From Saprospiraceae bacterium (GTDB lineage: Bacteria; Bacteroidota; Bacteroidia; Chitinophagales; Saprospiraceae), in contig JAIYAV010000083.1 of the NCBI GenBank assembly GCA_027488855.1, positions 1 to 64,000 of the forward strand: DNA of 64,000 nucleotides, written 5' to 3'. The translations under genes were made by a program, and so were the position numbers. Below are positions 9,210 through 17,251 of this stretch, piece after piece; positions within the stretch are counted from its first letter, which is position 1; each line of letters begins with the position of its first letter. Below the pieces are notes generated by a model. That model did no database searches. It had not been told where the DNA came from and saw nothing but the letters and a program-made list of their open reading frames with translations.

Positions 9210-9297
9210 TTGAATCATTTAAGGAACTGATAAGTAATCAATTATTAAATTAATGTCAAACCAAGACAGTAAATCAGTCCTTAATCAGTTGATTCAA
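9210..9297. repeat. Inverted repeat directly upstream of the MFS gene
   Basis: TTGAATCA (9210) pairs with TGATTCAA (9290), and TTAAGGAACTGAT pairs with ATCAGTCCTTAA with one unpaired base. The palindrome lies immediately 5' of the start codon of the UMF1-like transporter, so it may be part of its leader or an operator. It is AT-rich and unlike the other repeat families here. Confidence 0.7.
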
Positions 9298-9330
9298 TGA
9301 TATTTGTCAGGAGGGGGTAAAACGACGAAG

Positions 9331-9360
9331 GCATCCCTCTCGAAAAGAAAGATGCCCCTT
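9331..9360 (-). terminator. Weak terminator-like hairpin
   Basis: GGCATC pairs with GATGCC with a loop of about 16 nt. It is placed 29 nt past the stop codon of the deoxyribosyltransferase-like gene on the minus strand. The T-rich tail is poor, so the call is tentative. Confidence 0.35.
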
Positions 9361-9388
9361 TGTTTTAAAAAAGACAACACTGCTAATT

Positions 9389-9856
9389 TTACCCTTTGCC
9401 AATACGCGCTTGGATGAGTTCCACCAACTCATCAAAATCCTCTACCTGTTTTATCCCGTATCGTTCACAAACGATGTCTACATTGCCCTTGCGCCAAAAA
9501 CCTTCCTCACAACAAACTATCAGATTGGGCTGGCGGGCGTGAAGGCCCAGCTCCAATAAGGTAATGGGTGCTTTGGAAGCAGCGGTAATGTACACCACAA
9601 TCAAGTCGGCATGCTCCAGGCCATCTAGTTCCCAGCTGACCTGCTCCCGAAACAATGGGTTGGATTTGACGGGTTCCCAAGTGCTGTCCCAATCTGGACG
9701 GCGGGGGTTCAAAAAAACGACCTCCAGCTCGGCACAAGCATGGCACAGGCGTGTTTGCCAATCTACTGCTTGCCCGTTGTCAATGGAGCCGGAAAGGAAT
9801 ATTTTGGGCAAAGAACTTGCCGGAATGGGGTGTGGGGAATAGATGATTTGAGACAT
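9389..9856 (-). CDS. Nucleoside 2-deoxyribosyltransferase-like protein
   Basis: The 155-residue protein has the flavodoxin-like fold of nucleoside 2-deoxyribosyltransferase-like proteins: KIFLSGSIDNG at the first strand, LNPRRPDWDSTW, the acidic helix QVSWELDGLEHADLIVVYI, and TLLELGLHA with the glutamate expected to be the catalytic nucleophile. The family transfers deoxyribose between bases or acts on modified nucleotides; the exact substrate is unknown. I chose the ATG at 9856; a TTG at 9889 would overlap the potassium channel gene. It is likely cotranscribed with that channel gene 29 bp upstream. Confidence 0.78.
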   Translation of the reverse strand: MSQIIYSPHPIPASSLPKIFLSGSIDNGQAVDWQTRLCHACAELEVVFLNPRRPDWDSTWEPVKSNPLFREQVSWELDGLEHADLIVVYITAASKAPITLLELGLHARQPNLIVCCEEGFWRKGNVDIVCERYGIKQVEDFDELVELIQARIGKG

Positions 9857-9885
9857 GCGGACTTTTGTTTTTAGGTAACTATTTC

Positions 9886-10848
9886 TCAAACTACTTCTTT
9901 CTGTATTGGCAACAATTCTATCTCATCAATCAAATCCAGTTGTAGTACCGTATGCCCATCTTCTTCGTGGTACATGGGTTTGAATTTTCCATTGCACACC
10001 AAATCTGCGTAGACATAAGAGGTTTTGCTGTGTACATTTTGCGAAAACGTTTCATCAAAGCCGCTAATGAGGATGACGAACTCAGGCTGCATTTTTTCCA
10101 GCGCCGCCCCCATTTTTCCATACAAAGGACTGGTTTCGTCAATTGGATGCACAATCGTCCAGTTCAATGGAAACAAATTCACTTTGTCCCGATCCAGAGG
10201 AAGGGCCAGAAATTTGCGGGTAAAATGCCCATTGTGTTCCTCCAACCAAGCCATGGTCACCTTGGCTTCGAGGTTGATGATGCTGTTGTTGCGTAGGTTG
10301 GCTATGCGAAACATAAAGGCGTATCCATCTCGAAAGGGGCTAATCACTGCTCTTTTGCTGAACAACATTTGACCCTTGGGGCGAGAAAAACGCGCGTACA
10401 ACAAACCCGTGACAATGGCAAAAGTCATGAGCCCCAACAGTGCTTCCAAAGAAGCCAGTGCTCCGGCCAAAACCCCATGTGGGCTGATGTGCCCATAGCC
10501 CACAGTAGTGAGCGTTTGGGCACTGAAAAAATACAAGTCGGCAAACTTGAGCATTTCAGTATTCTTGGTCAAACCATTGAATTGCTCAGGGCCAAGCAGA
10601 TAAAAGAATGCCGCAAAAATGAAATTGGCCGAAATGTAAAAAAGTAGCACCAGGAGCATAAACTTCCCCCAGGACATTTCCACCAGACTTTGGTAAGGAT
10701 TCCAACTCCAGCGCCCCTTGCGCACTACGTTGAAGCTGCCATCCTGATTCAGGAGGCGGTCGCCAGGCGTAGTGAGTTTGTTGCCAAAGCCAAGGTCATT
10801 TTCTTCGGGGCGGCTGTTTCTCCGCCCACTAAAACCGGACATGCGCAT
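9886..10848 (-). CDS. Inward-rectifier-type (KirBac) potassium channel
   Basis: The 320-residue protein has the Kir layout: an N-terminal slide-helix region (WNPYQSLVEMSW), transmembrane helix 1 (about 63-87), a pore helix and selectivity filter TVGYG (near 115-119), transmembrane helix 2 (about 127-150, with GLMTFAIVTGLLYARFSRP) and a C-terminal cytoplasmic immunoglobulin-like domain. The segment ISPFRDGYAFMFRIANLRNN is highly typical of the bacterial Kir C-terminal domain. It conducts potassium across the inner membrane. ATG at 10848 is preferred over a TTG two codons upstream. Confidence 0.93.
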   Translation of the reverse strand: MRMSGFSGRRNSRPEENDLGFGNKLTTPGDRLLNQDGSFNVVRKGRWSWNPYQSLVEMSWGKFMLLVLLFYISANFIFAAFFYLLGPEQFNGLTKNTEMLKFADLYFFSAQTLTTVGYGHISPHGVLAGALASLEALLGLMTFAIVTGLLYARFSRPKGQMLFSKRAVISPFRDGYAFMFRIANLRNNSIINLEAKVTMAWLEEHNGHFTRKFLALPLDRDKVNLFPLNWTIVHPIDETSPLYGKMGAALEKMQPEFVILISGFDETFSQNVHSKTSYVYADLVCNGKFKPMYHEEDGHTVLQLDLIDEIELLPIQKEVV

Positions 10849-10852
10849 AAGC

Positions 10853-10987
10853 AAGTGAAAAGTGAAAAGTGAAAAATGAAAAACGAAGCAGAATGCTCAA
10901 GTGTAAACCCTTGCTGTTCACTTTTAGTTTTTCACTTTTCACTTTTCACTTTTCACTTTTCATTTTTCACTTTTCACTTTTCATTTT
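10853..10987. repeat. Palindrome with arms of tandem AGTGAAAA units
   Basis: The left arm is about four copies of an 8-bp unit (AGTGAAAA, some AATGAAAA), and the right arm is eight or more copies of the complement TTTTCACT. About 50 bp of unique sequence lie between. The right arm runs up to the Gfo/Idh/MocA stop codon (10986-10988). The RNA would fold into a long hairpin between the oxidoreductase gene and the potassium channel gene. Confidence 0.93.
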
Positions 10988-12470
10988 ACACAATCGCCCA
11001 ACCATTCCGATACTCCCGCCCAACGAATTGGTTGGCATCTTCAAAGTTGGTGATTTTCATGGAAGTTCCGTCCCACAGCAGTTTCTGGCGGCCGTAGAAC
11101 TCCATGCGGTTGTTGGCAGCCTGTTTGCGCAGGTTGTAGCTGCGAATGGCGAGGTTGCCCATCAGTACCGTTTCGGTGAGTGGCCCAGAGTAGTCGAAAG
11201 AGGAGGTCAAAGCCAGGTGCTCCTTGCTCGCAAAACCTGCTTTACAAGCTTCCGTCCAGGAGCGTTGGTGGCCGTATTCGGGTACCGTTGGCGTTCCAGG
11301 AGCTGGTGGAGTAACCGGAGGCATTTCCAGTTTGGTGCCATTTTTGAGGTATACTTTGGGCACTAAGCCGTAAGTTCCACAAGTCATGACGCCTTTGGTA
11401 CCGACCATAATCACCCCATTGGAGCTGTCATTGTCGCCAATTGGATCACTAGCTGGAATCAAATCCGGGTGGAAAGCGCGAATCCCGCCATCGGTCCAGA
11501 TCATAGTTACTGGCGATGCGTTGCGCTTGGTAGCCGGGAACTTGATTTGGACGTGGGAGGAGGGTGGGCAACCTTCAGGGATGTACTCAGGTGTCCAGTC
11601 CTTGAGGAAAACCTGGCCTACGCTACATTCTACCTCAGTTGGGTAACCCAGACCCAAAACGCGGAAAGCTGGATCGATCAGGTGGCAACCCATGTCGCCC
11701 AATGCACCCGTACCAAAGTTCCACCAGCCCCGCCACTTGAAGGGGTGGTATAGTGGATGGTAATCTACATAATTGGCTGGGCCGATGAACAGATCCCAGT
11801 TTTCTTTGCTCATGCTTTCTGGCAAAGCAGGCTTTTCGGTAGGCACGGGAATACCCTGTGGCCATACCGGACGGTTGGTCCAGATGTATACGGTGTGTAC
11901 TTTGCCCACCAAACCCTTGTCCAACCACGCCATCATTTGGGTTTGGGTAGGGTTGGAAGCGCCCTGGTTGCCCATTTGGGATACCACTTTGTATTTGCGG
12001 GCCGCTTCGGTCAACATCCGGGCTTCCCTGATGTTGTGCGTCAATGGTTTTTGAACGTACACGTGTTTGCCCAATTGCATCGCCGCCATCGCCGCTGCTG
12101 CGTGGGTATGGTCGGGCGTGGAAATGGTCACTGCGTCGATGTCGTTTTTCATTTCTGACAACATCACACGAAAGTCGGCGAACTTTTTAGCAGTTGGAAA
12201 CTTGTCTACAGTGGCTTTTGCACGGGCAAAATCCACGTCGCATAGGGCCACTACGTTGTTGGCTCCGTTGCCCCAGGCATTGGCAATATCGGAAGCACCC
12301 TTGCCACCGGCACCAATTGCGGCAATATTGAGTTTATCACTCGGTGGAATGAAGCCACGGCCCAGCACATGCCGGGGTACAATGGTCAGGCCACCAATCG
12401 CCAAGGCAGCATTTTTGACAAACTTACGCCGCGAAGCACCTGACGTAGTTATTTGTTTGTTCTTGCTCAT
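10986..12470 (-). CDS. Tat-exported Gfo/Idh/MocA family oxidoreductase
   Basis: The 494-residue protein carries an N-terminal twin-arginine signal (SRRKFVKNAALAIGG), then a Rossmann domain (LNIAAIGAGGKGASDIA) with CDVD, the family motif STPDHTHAAAAMAAM and VQKPLTHNIREA (the EKP-like dinucleotide motif appears as QKP), then the alpha/beta C-terminal domain with GDMGCHLIDPAF. It probably acts on a sugar or cyclitol in the periplasm with a tightly bound NAD(P). The substrate is unknown. The stop codon is encoded at the edge of the AGTGAAAA palindrome. Confidence 0.92.
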   Translation of the reverse strand: MSKNKQITTSGASRRKFVKNAALAIGGLTIVPRHVLGRGFIPPSDKLNIAAIGAGGKGASDIANAWGNGANNVVALCDVDFARAKATVDKFPTAKKFADFRVMLSEMKNDIDAVTISTPDHTHAAAAMAAMQLGKHVYVQKPLTHNIREARMLTEAARKYKVVSQMGNQGASNPTQTQMMAWLDKGLVGKVHTVYIWTNRPVWPQGIPVPTEKPALPESMSKENWDLFIGPANYVDYHPLYHPFKWRGWWNFGTGALGDMGCHLIDPAFRVLGLGYPTEVECSVGQVFLKDWTPEYIPEGCPPSSHVQIKFPATKRNASPVTMIWTDGGIRAFHPDLIPASDPIGDNDSSNGVIMVGTKGVMTCGTYGLVPKVYLKNGTKLEMPPVTPPAPGTPTVPEYGHQRSWTEACKAGFASKEHLALTSSFDYSGPLTETVLMGNLAIRSYNLRKQAANNRMEFYGRQKLLWDGTSMKITNFEDANQFVGREYRNGWAIV

Positions 12471-12589
12471 GATTAGGTAATGATTAATCGATAGTCAAAA
12501 TCGAGAGTCCAAAAGAATTGGCTGAATTTATGGAATTAAAACAGAAAGGCCAAAGCAAAGCGCCTGTTTAAATTGTCGCTTTGTTAGCT

Positions 12590-12597
12590 TACCTTTG
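12590..12597 (+). promoter_or_regulatory. Bacteroidota -7 element TACCTTTG
   Basis: Exact match to TAnnTTTG, 51 nt upstream of the GNAT/hydrolase start codon. A -33 element is not clear. Confidence 0.5.
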
Positions 12598-12647
12598 TAA
12601 TCAGGCTTCAGGCACATTGTGAGCCCAAAGCCTCGAATATCATATGT

Positions 12648-14174
12648 ATGAAAATAGAATTACGTAACCTCCAGTATGAAGATTACTTCATGCAAAAAGA
12701 TGCCATGATTGAGGCCTATGCTGGCATTGGGGGGGATTATTGGCATGAAAAAGACATTCAAACCCTTTTGCGCATTTTTCCCGAAGGACAGTTGTGTGTT
12801 TTGGTCGACGGGAAAGTGGTAGCCTCCGCTCTATCCATCATCGTCAATTACCGCAAGTACGGCGACAACCATAGCTTTGAGGAGATCACCGGGGCTTATA
12901 CTTTTTCTACGCATGACCCCAACGGGGATGTATTGTATGGGATTGAAATGTTTGTACATCCCGAGTACCGGGGCTTGCGTTTGGGCCGCCGTTTGTACGA
13001 TGCGCGTAAGGAGCTGTGCGAAAACCTCAATCTGCGGGCCATCATTGCCGGAGGGCGGATTCCAAGTTTCAAAAATTTTTCCGATAGCCTCACCCCCCGG
13101 GAGTACATTGAAAAAGTCAAACTGAAGGACATTTACGACCCGACCTTGACTTTTCAGATGTCGAATGGTTTTCACGTCAAAAAAATCCTCAAGAACTATT
13201 TGCCTGGCGATACCGAATCCAAGGAATTTGCGACCCTCCTGGAGTGGAACAACATTTATTACGTAGAAAACCAACAAGTGCAACTCATCAACGTACCCAA
13301 GCAGGTGATCCGCCTGGGTTTGGTGCAATGGCAAATGCGCTTGTTTGACAATTTTGAAGCCCTGGTGGAGCAGGTAGAGTTTTTTGTGGACGCCATCAGC
13401 GACTACAAATCAGACTTTATACTCTTCCCGGCCATGTTCAACGCCCCTTTGATGGCGGATTACAACCACCTAGGCGAAGCCAAAGCTGTACGGGAATTGG
13501 CCAAACACACCGAGCCCATGCTCAACAAGTTTGTTGAAATGGCCATGGCGTACAATACCAACATCATCACGGGCAGTATGCCCATTGTAGAAAATGGCTC
13601 CTTGCTCAATGTCAGTTACGTGTGTCGACGGGATGGCACCTGGGACAGCAGTTACAAAATCCACCCGGTACCATCCGAAGAATCGGCTTGGGGAATGGTC
13701 GGTGCCAGCAAAATCAAAACGTTTGATACCGATGCGGGGCGAATTGGTATTTTGATCGATTACGATGTGTGTTTTCCGGAGCTGGCGCGCTGGTTTACCA
13801 AGTATGGTGGTGTACAAATCATCTTTGTACCCTTCCTCACTGAAACCCAAAACAGCTACAACCGCATTCGCATCTGCGCCCAATCGCGGGCCATTGAGAA
13901 CGAATGTTATGTGGCCATTGCGGGCTGTGTGGGCAATTTACCGAAGGTCAACAACATGGATATTCAGTTTGCCCAATCGGCTATTTTCACCCCCTCTGAT
14001 TTTTCTTTCCCCAGCAATGGCATTCGGGCCGAGGCTACCCCCAATACTGAAATGACGGTGATTGCGGATGTCGATTTGGAATTGTTGAAGGAGTTACACG
14101 AATATGGCAGCGTACAAGTGTTTAAAAATCAACGTAAAGACTTGTACGAGGTGCGGTTCAAAAACAAACCGTAG
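12648..14174 (+). CDS. Bifunctional GNAT acetyltransferase / carbon-nitrogen hydrolase protein
   Basis: Residues 1-200 are a GNAT domain with the acetyl-CoA-binding segment VHPEYRGLRLGRRLYDARKE. Residues 220-500 are a nitrilase-superfamily (carbon-nitrogen hydrolase) domain with Lys337 (SSYKIHP) and nucleophile Cys375 (IDYDVCFPEL). The first catalytic glutamate, normally in an FPE motif, reads FPA here (Ala262 in ILFPAMFNAPL), so hydrolase activity may be lost or altered. This two-domain architecture is known in Bacteroidota and other phyla, with no firm substrate. The TAG stop codon lies within a palindromic repeat. A TAnnTTTG promoter element is upstream. Confidence 0.9.
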   Translation: MKIELRNLQYEDYFMQKDAMIEAYAGIGGDYWHEKDIQTLLRIFPEGQLCVLVDGKVVASALSIIVNYRKYGDNHSFEEITGAYTFSTHDPNGDVLYGIEMFVHPEYRGLRLGRRLYDARKELCENLNLRAIIAGGRIPSFKNFSDSLTPREYIEKVKLKDIYDPTLTFQMSNGFHVKKILKNYLPGDTESKEFATLLEWNNIYYVENQQVQLINVPKQVIRLGLVQWQMRLFDNFEALVEQVEFFVDAISDYKSDFILFPAMFNAPLMADYNHLGEAKAVRELAKHTEPMLNKFVEMAMAYNTNIITGSMPIVENGSLLNVSYVCRRDGTWDSSYKIHPVPSEESAWGMVGASKIKTFDTDAGRIGILIDYDVCFPELARWFTKYGGVQIIFVPFLTETQNSYNRIRICAQSRAIENECYVAIAGCVGNLPKVNNMDIQFAQSAIFTPSDFSFPSNGIRAEATPNTEMTVIADVDLELLKELHEYGSVQVFKNQRKDLYEVRFKNKP

Positions 14175-14238
14175 GGGTAACCCTGCGTGGTTACCCCTAC
14201 GGTGGGCGACCACGCAGGGTCGCCCCTACCGGACGGCC
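14171..14238. repeat. GC-rich double palindrome containing the stop codon of the GNAT/hydrolase gene
   Basis: Two adjacent stem-loops: GTAGGGGTAACC/GGTTACCCCTAC, then GGGCGACC/GGTCGCCC, with the loops CTGCGT and ACGCAG complementary to each other, so the whole can also fold as one long stem. The GTAG at its start provides the TAG stop of the preceding gene. Confidence 0.92.
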
Positions 14239-14375
14239 CAAATATTTTTTCACGCCGATCAAACTAAAAAATGGTTCGCTGCGTTTCCTTATGGTTCTAA
14301 AATCCGGTGCCCAAAACCCGGCGCGAAGCCAAAATATAATTTTTGGTAATTCCCTTATTTTGTGGCATTAAATTT

Positions 14376-14383
14376 TATATTTG
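14376..14383 (+). promoter_or_regulatory. Bacteroidota -7 element TATATTTG
   Basis: Matches TAnnTTTG. Transcription would begin near 14390, leaving almost no leader before ATG 14396 and about 24 nt before ATG 14414, which bears on the start choice of the DksA-like gene. Confidence 0.5.
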
Positions 14384-14395
14384 CGCTTTATTTTG

Positions 14396-15151
14396 ATGAG
14401 TAAAATTCCCATTATGGAGAATGAATTGGTAAGGTATTCAGATGCTGAGTTGGATGAATTCAAAGTGCTGATTGAGACCAAACTGGAGCGTGCAAGCACC
14501 CATCTGAGCGGGCTTCAAGAACAAATTCTTGAAATCACCGAAAATACCAGCGACGAACACGGCGGCGACTGGGTAGACGATAGCAGCATCAACAACGACG
14601 TTGAGATGCTCAACAACATGGCCATTCGCCAGCGGGTGTATATCCAGGACTTGCAGAATGCTCTGGTGCGGATCAAAAACAAAACCTATGGCATTTGTAG
14701 CCTCACTGGTCAGTTGATCGATAAGCGCCGTTTGTTGGCTGTACCCACTACTACCAAAAGTTTGGCAGCCAAGGTTGCCGAACAGGTGCCGACACCTGAA
14801 AGGAGAGAACGGGTTGAAATTGAAAAACCCGTGGTGGAAAAGAAGCCAGTGGAAAAGAAAACCACCGAAAAACGCATCACCACCACCATCATTCGTAAAT
14901 CGTCACCAACTAAGAAAAAATCAGTTGAGATTGAAGACTTGGAAGACGAAGACGATGAACTGGGCATTGGCAAAGACATATTTTTTGACGATGACCAGGA
15001 TATTCTATACGGAGCGGTTACGGACTTGGAAGACGATCTGGAAGATACTTCCTCCAGTGGTGCCGACGATGACGATGAAGACCTCATGGGTGGCATCGGT
15101 ATGGGTGGATCTGACGATGGTAGCGACGATGACGACGGTGATGATTATTAA
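14396..15151 (+). CDS. DksA/TraR-like protein with long acidic C-terminal tail
   Basis: The first 120 residues match the Bacteroidota DksA/TraR branch: a coiled coil (DELDEF-like start, LERASTHLSGLQEQILEITE) and a degenerate zinc-finger region YGICSLTGQLIDKRRLLAVP that keeps only one of the four canonical cysteines. DksA proteins bind the RNA polymerase secondary channel and tune rRNA and stress promoters with ppGpp. The remaining 130 residues are unusual: a Lys/Glu/Pro/Thr-rich linker, then an Asp-rich tail ending DDGSDDDDGDDY. An alternative start is ATG 14414, favoured by the promoter position. The gene precedes rpsU, consistent with a role near translation or growth control. Confidence 0.82.
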   Translation: MSKIPIMENELVRYSDAELDEFKVLIETKLERASTHLSGLQEQILEITENTSDEHGGDWVDDSSINNDVEMLNNMAIRQRVYIQDLQNALVRIKNKTYGICSLTGQLIDKRRLLAVPTTTKSLAAKVAEQVPTPERRERVEIEKPVVEKKPVEKKTTEKRITTTIIRKSSPTKKKSVEIEDLEDEDDELGIGKDIFFDDDQDILYGAVTDLEDDLEDTSSSGADDDDEDLMGGIGMGGSDDGSDDDDGDDY

Positions 15152-15187
15152 TCTAGAGCCTAGATTAAAAAAATTATACCCAGTTCG

Positions 15188-15218
15188 TTGCTAATTCTTT
15201 ATTGTTTTTTTACCTTTG
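15188..15218 (+). promoter_or_regulatory. rpsU promoter (TTG-N20-TACCTTTG)
   Basis: TTG at 15188-15190 and the -7 element TACCTTTG at 15211-15218 are separated by 20 bp, matching the Bacteroidota sigma consensus. They lie about 60 nt before the rpsU start codon. Confidence 0.65.
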
Positions 15219-15279
15219 CATTCCCAAATTGGGGTAAGCAACATTTTTCTGTCAGAACCATCAAATATCATCATTCATT

Positions 15280-15483
15280 ATGCTGATCATCGAAATCAAA
15301 GATGGCGAAAGCATCGACAAGGCGCTCAAACGCTACAAGCGGAAATTTCAAAATGCAGGCGTAATCAAAGAATTGCGCAGACGTAAGGAATTTGTAAAAC
15401 CATCCGTTAAGCGCAGAGGCGAAGTGTTGAAGGCAGTCTATCGCGAACAAATGCTCGACGAGCAGGAAAACACGCCAAACTAA
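15280..15483 (+). CDS. rpsU: 30S ribosomal protein S21
   Basis: The 67-residue basic protein has the S21 pattern: a short N-terminal strand (MLIIEIKDGESIDKALKRYK), then helices rich in Arg/Lys (KFQNAGVIKELRRRKEFVKPSVKRR). It binds the small subunit near the 3' end of 16S rRNA. In Bacteroidota it is linked to sequestration of the anti-Shine-Dalgarno sequence, which fits the lack of SD sites in this window. It has its own promoter and a strong terminator. Confidence 0.97.
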   Translation: MLIIEIKDGESIDKALKRYKRKFQNAGVIKELRRRKEFVKPSVKRRGEVLKAVYREQMLDEQENTPN

Positions 15484-15552
15484 GTTCTACCGAATCATTT
15501 TCGGCGGACAGCCGATTGCTATACACGCCAAGTAGTGGGATTCCTCTCACGG

Positions 15553-15600
15553 AAAAAGCAGTACCAATCATCCACGTGGTGATTGGTACTGCTTTTTTTT
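15553..15600. terminator. Strong rho-independent terminator after rpsU
   Basis: AAAAAGCAGTACCAATCA pairs with TGATTGGTACTGCTTTTTTTT around a short loop. The A run on the left makes it bidirectional, serving rpsU and the convergent ATPase gene whose stop codon is 2 nt away. Confidence 0.93.
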
Positions 15601-15601
15601 G

Positions 15602-17044
15602 TTACGCCTCTAAAAACAAAGCATTCATATCTAGGGAATCATTGACCAATTGCTCTGAATATTTATTAGAGGATACCCCAAACGTAGTAATCATGGTCAG
15701 AAATAAGGTTTTATTGGTCTTTGTTTCAGTACGGAATGCCGTAAGTTTATTGCGCAAATTATCTGCATAGGCTTTGGTAATTCGGTATTGATTCACCGAA
15801 AACTTAATCTCACAGATATTGATCACTCGGTCATTCCGATCAATCACCAAATCGATTTGGGCCCCCTTTTCGCTATACTGGCTGCGCCAAGTCGATACTT
15901 CAGTATACACACTGCCTATACCCAGTTGTTTTTTAATGGATTGAACATGGTAGCGGCACAAATACTCAAAAGCGTAACCACTCCATGCCTGCCATTTGGG
16001 GCTTTTGAACTGAACAAGCCAGGCACCTTGACCTTCAGCTTTGGAATCTTTGACAAAAGTGAGGTAAAAAAGAGAATAAGGGTCTACCAATTGAAAAAGG
16101 GCATCTCGTTTGGCCTTGCCGAAGGGGAAATAGCGTTTGATAAAACCGGATTGCTCTAGTTCCTCTAAAATATTGGACACCGTACCCCCATCAGATAAAC
16201 CAGCTGCTTTTAGCAATTCATTCCGACTCAGACCTTTTGCTTTTAGTGCCAACGCTTCCACAACCGCTTCGTACTTTTCATAATTGTTAAAAAGAGAACG
16301 GTATAAATCTCCATATTCGAGGTTCAAAAGCCCTCCCGGGGTAAAAAACATGCGGTCAATATTTTGAGCAACGCTGCGATTCACTTGTACGTTTTCAAGG
16401 TAATGCGGTATACCACCCATCACCATATAGAGTTCAAGCAACTGGTAGCGGTCATAAACTGCACCGCGCCATTTCAGGAAAGCCTCTGTTTCTTTTAAGC
16501 TAAAAGGCTGCAAAGCAATACGTTCGGTAATTCTGTTGTGTAAACCGCCTCGATTGTGGATCAATTGGTTGATCATCCAGGAAGCTGCTGAACCACAGCC
16601 AATCAGCAAAACATCAGCACGGATAGAAGCCCAGCTATTCCAGAAATGTTCAAGTGCCGATAAAAAATCGGAACCATAGGTATCAAACCAGGGAAGCTCA
16701 TCAAAAAAAATCACTTTTCGAGGACGCAAGTCTTTTTCTGCCAATTTGATAATGGCTTGAAAAGCTTCAAACCATGTTTTTGGAACTTCGGATAAGGCCA
16801 GAGTAGCATCAGCAGCAGCATTGAACGCGCTCTGAAAATTGACCAATTGCTGATTGAGCGTTGTATTTGCTACCGCCGTGATGCGGAAAGTGAAATGCTC
16901 TCCAAATTTTTGGTTGATTAAAAAGGTTTTGCCTACTCGCCGTCGGCCATAGAGAATAAGAAACTCGGATTTGTAACTGTTGTAAACCCTGTCTAGCGTC
17001 TCCAGTTCGTTTTTTCTGCCAATGATCGTTTGAGTGCTTGCCAT
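15602..17044 (-). CDS. AAA-type ATPase with C-terminal DUF234 nuclease-like domain
   Basis: The 480-residue protein starts with an archaeal-type ATPase domain: TIIGRKNELETLDRVY, Walker A GRRRVGKTFL, Walker B KVIFFDELPWFDT. It continues with a winged-helix segment (LSRNELLKAAGLSDGGTVSNILEELEQSGFI) and a DUF234 domain with the PD-(D/E)XK-like pattern IDLVIDRNDRVINICEIK. The family is abundant in archaea and Bacteroidota, usually as isolated genes; the role is unknown, with DNA binding or a defence function suggested by the nuclease fold. The gene lies at the left edge of an accessory block and has no partner gene. Confidence 0.85.
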   Translation of the reverse strand: MASTQTIIGRKNELETLDRVYNSYKSEFLILYGRRRVGKTFLINQKFGEHFTFRITAVANTTLNQQLVNFQSAFNAAADATLALSEVPKTWFEAFQAIIKLAEKDLRPRKVIFFDELPWFDTYGSDFLSALEHFWNSWASIRADVLLIGCGSAASWMINQLIHNRGGLHNRITERIALQPFSLKETEAFLKWRGAVYDRYQLLELYMVMGGIPHYLENVQVNRSVAQNIDRMFFTPGGLLNLEYGDLYRSLFNNYEKYEAVVEALALKAKGLSRNELLKAAGLSDGGTVSNILEELEQSGFIKRYFPFGKAKRDALFQLVDPYSLFYLTFVKDSKAEGQGAWLVQFKSPKWQAWSGYAFEYLCRYHVQSIKKQLGIGSVYTEVSTWRSQYSEKGAQIDLVIDRNDRVINICEIKFSVNQYRITKAYADNLRNKLTAFRTETKTNKTLFLTMITTFGVSSNKYSEQLVNDSLDMNALFLEA

Positions 17045-17078
17045 GCTTTGGAATCATTTCCCCAAAAATAAGAACTTA

Positions 17079-17162
17079 CCGCTGAATTTGAAAGCAAATT
17101 CAGCGCTAAGTGTGTTTTAAAATAGGGTTAGCGCTGAATTTGCCCCCAAATTCAGCGCTAAG
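17079..17162. repeat. Two tandem palindromes sharing the arm GCTGAATTTG
   Basis: CGCTGAATTTG-AAAG-CAAATTCAGCG (17080-17105) is followed by TTAGCGCTGAATTTG-CCCC-CAAATTCAGCGCTAA (17128-17161). All four arms are the same unit, so alternative pairings are possible. It lies between the ATPase gene start and the small ORF at 17117. Confidence 0.92.
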
Positions 17163-17248
17163 TAGTAAATGAGGAATGATGCACTTGCAACAAAAAATAC
17201 CATCAATACAAATGCTTTACTGGCATGTTTTATGGGTTGCTCGCTCAT
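17117..17248 (-). CDS. Putative 43-residue single-pass membrane peptide
   Basis: A short open frame starts 3 nt after the stop codon of the outer-membrane protein gene (TAATTAATG), a spacing typical of coupled genes. It encodes a polar N-terminus (MSEQPIKHASK), one hydrophobic helix (AFVLMVFFVASASFLIYYLA) and a tail LNLGANSALTLF that is encoded by the tandem palindrome. A transmembrane peptide is plausible, but an accidental frame cannot be excluded without homologues. Confidence 0.4.
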   Translation of the reverse strand: MSEQPIKHASKAFVLMVFFVASASFLIYYLALNLGANSALTLF

Positions 17249-17251
17249 TAA

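Noticed and set aside
10853-10985. Regular short repeats resembling a CRISPR array
   Set aside because: The units are 8 bp, directly adjacent without spacers, and reverse-complemented across a centre. No cas genes are present.
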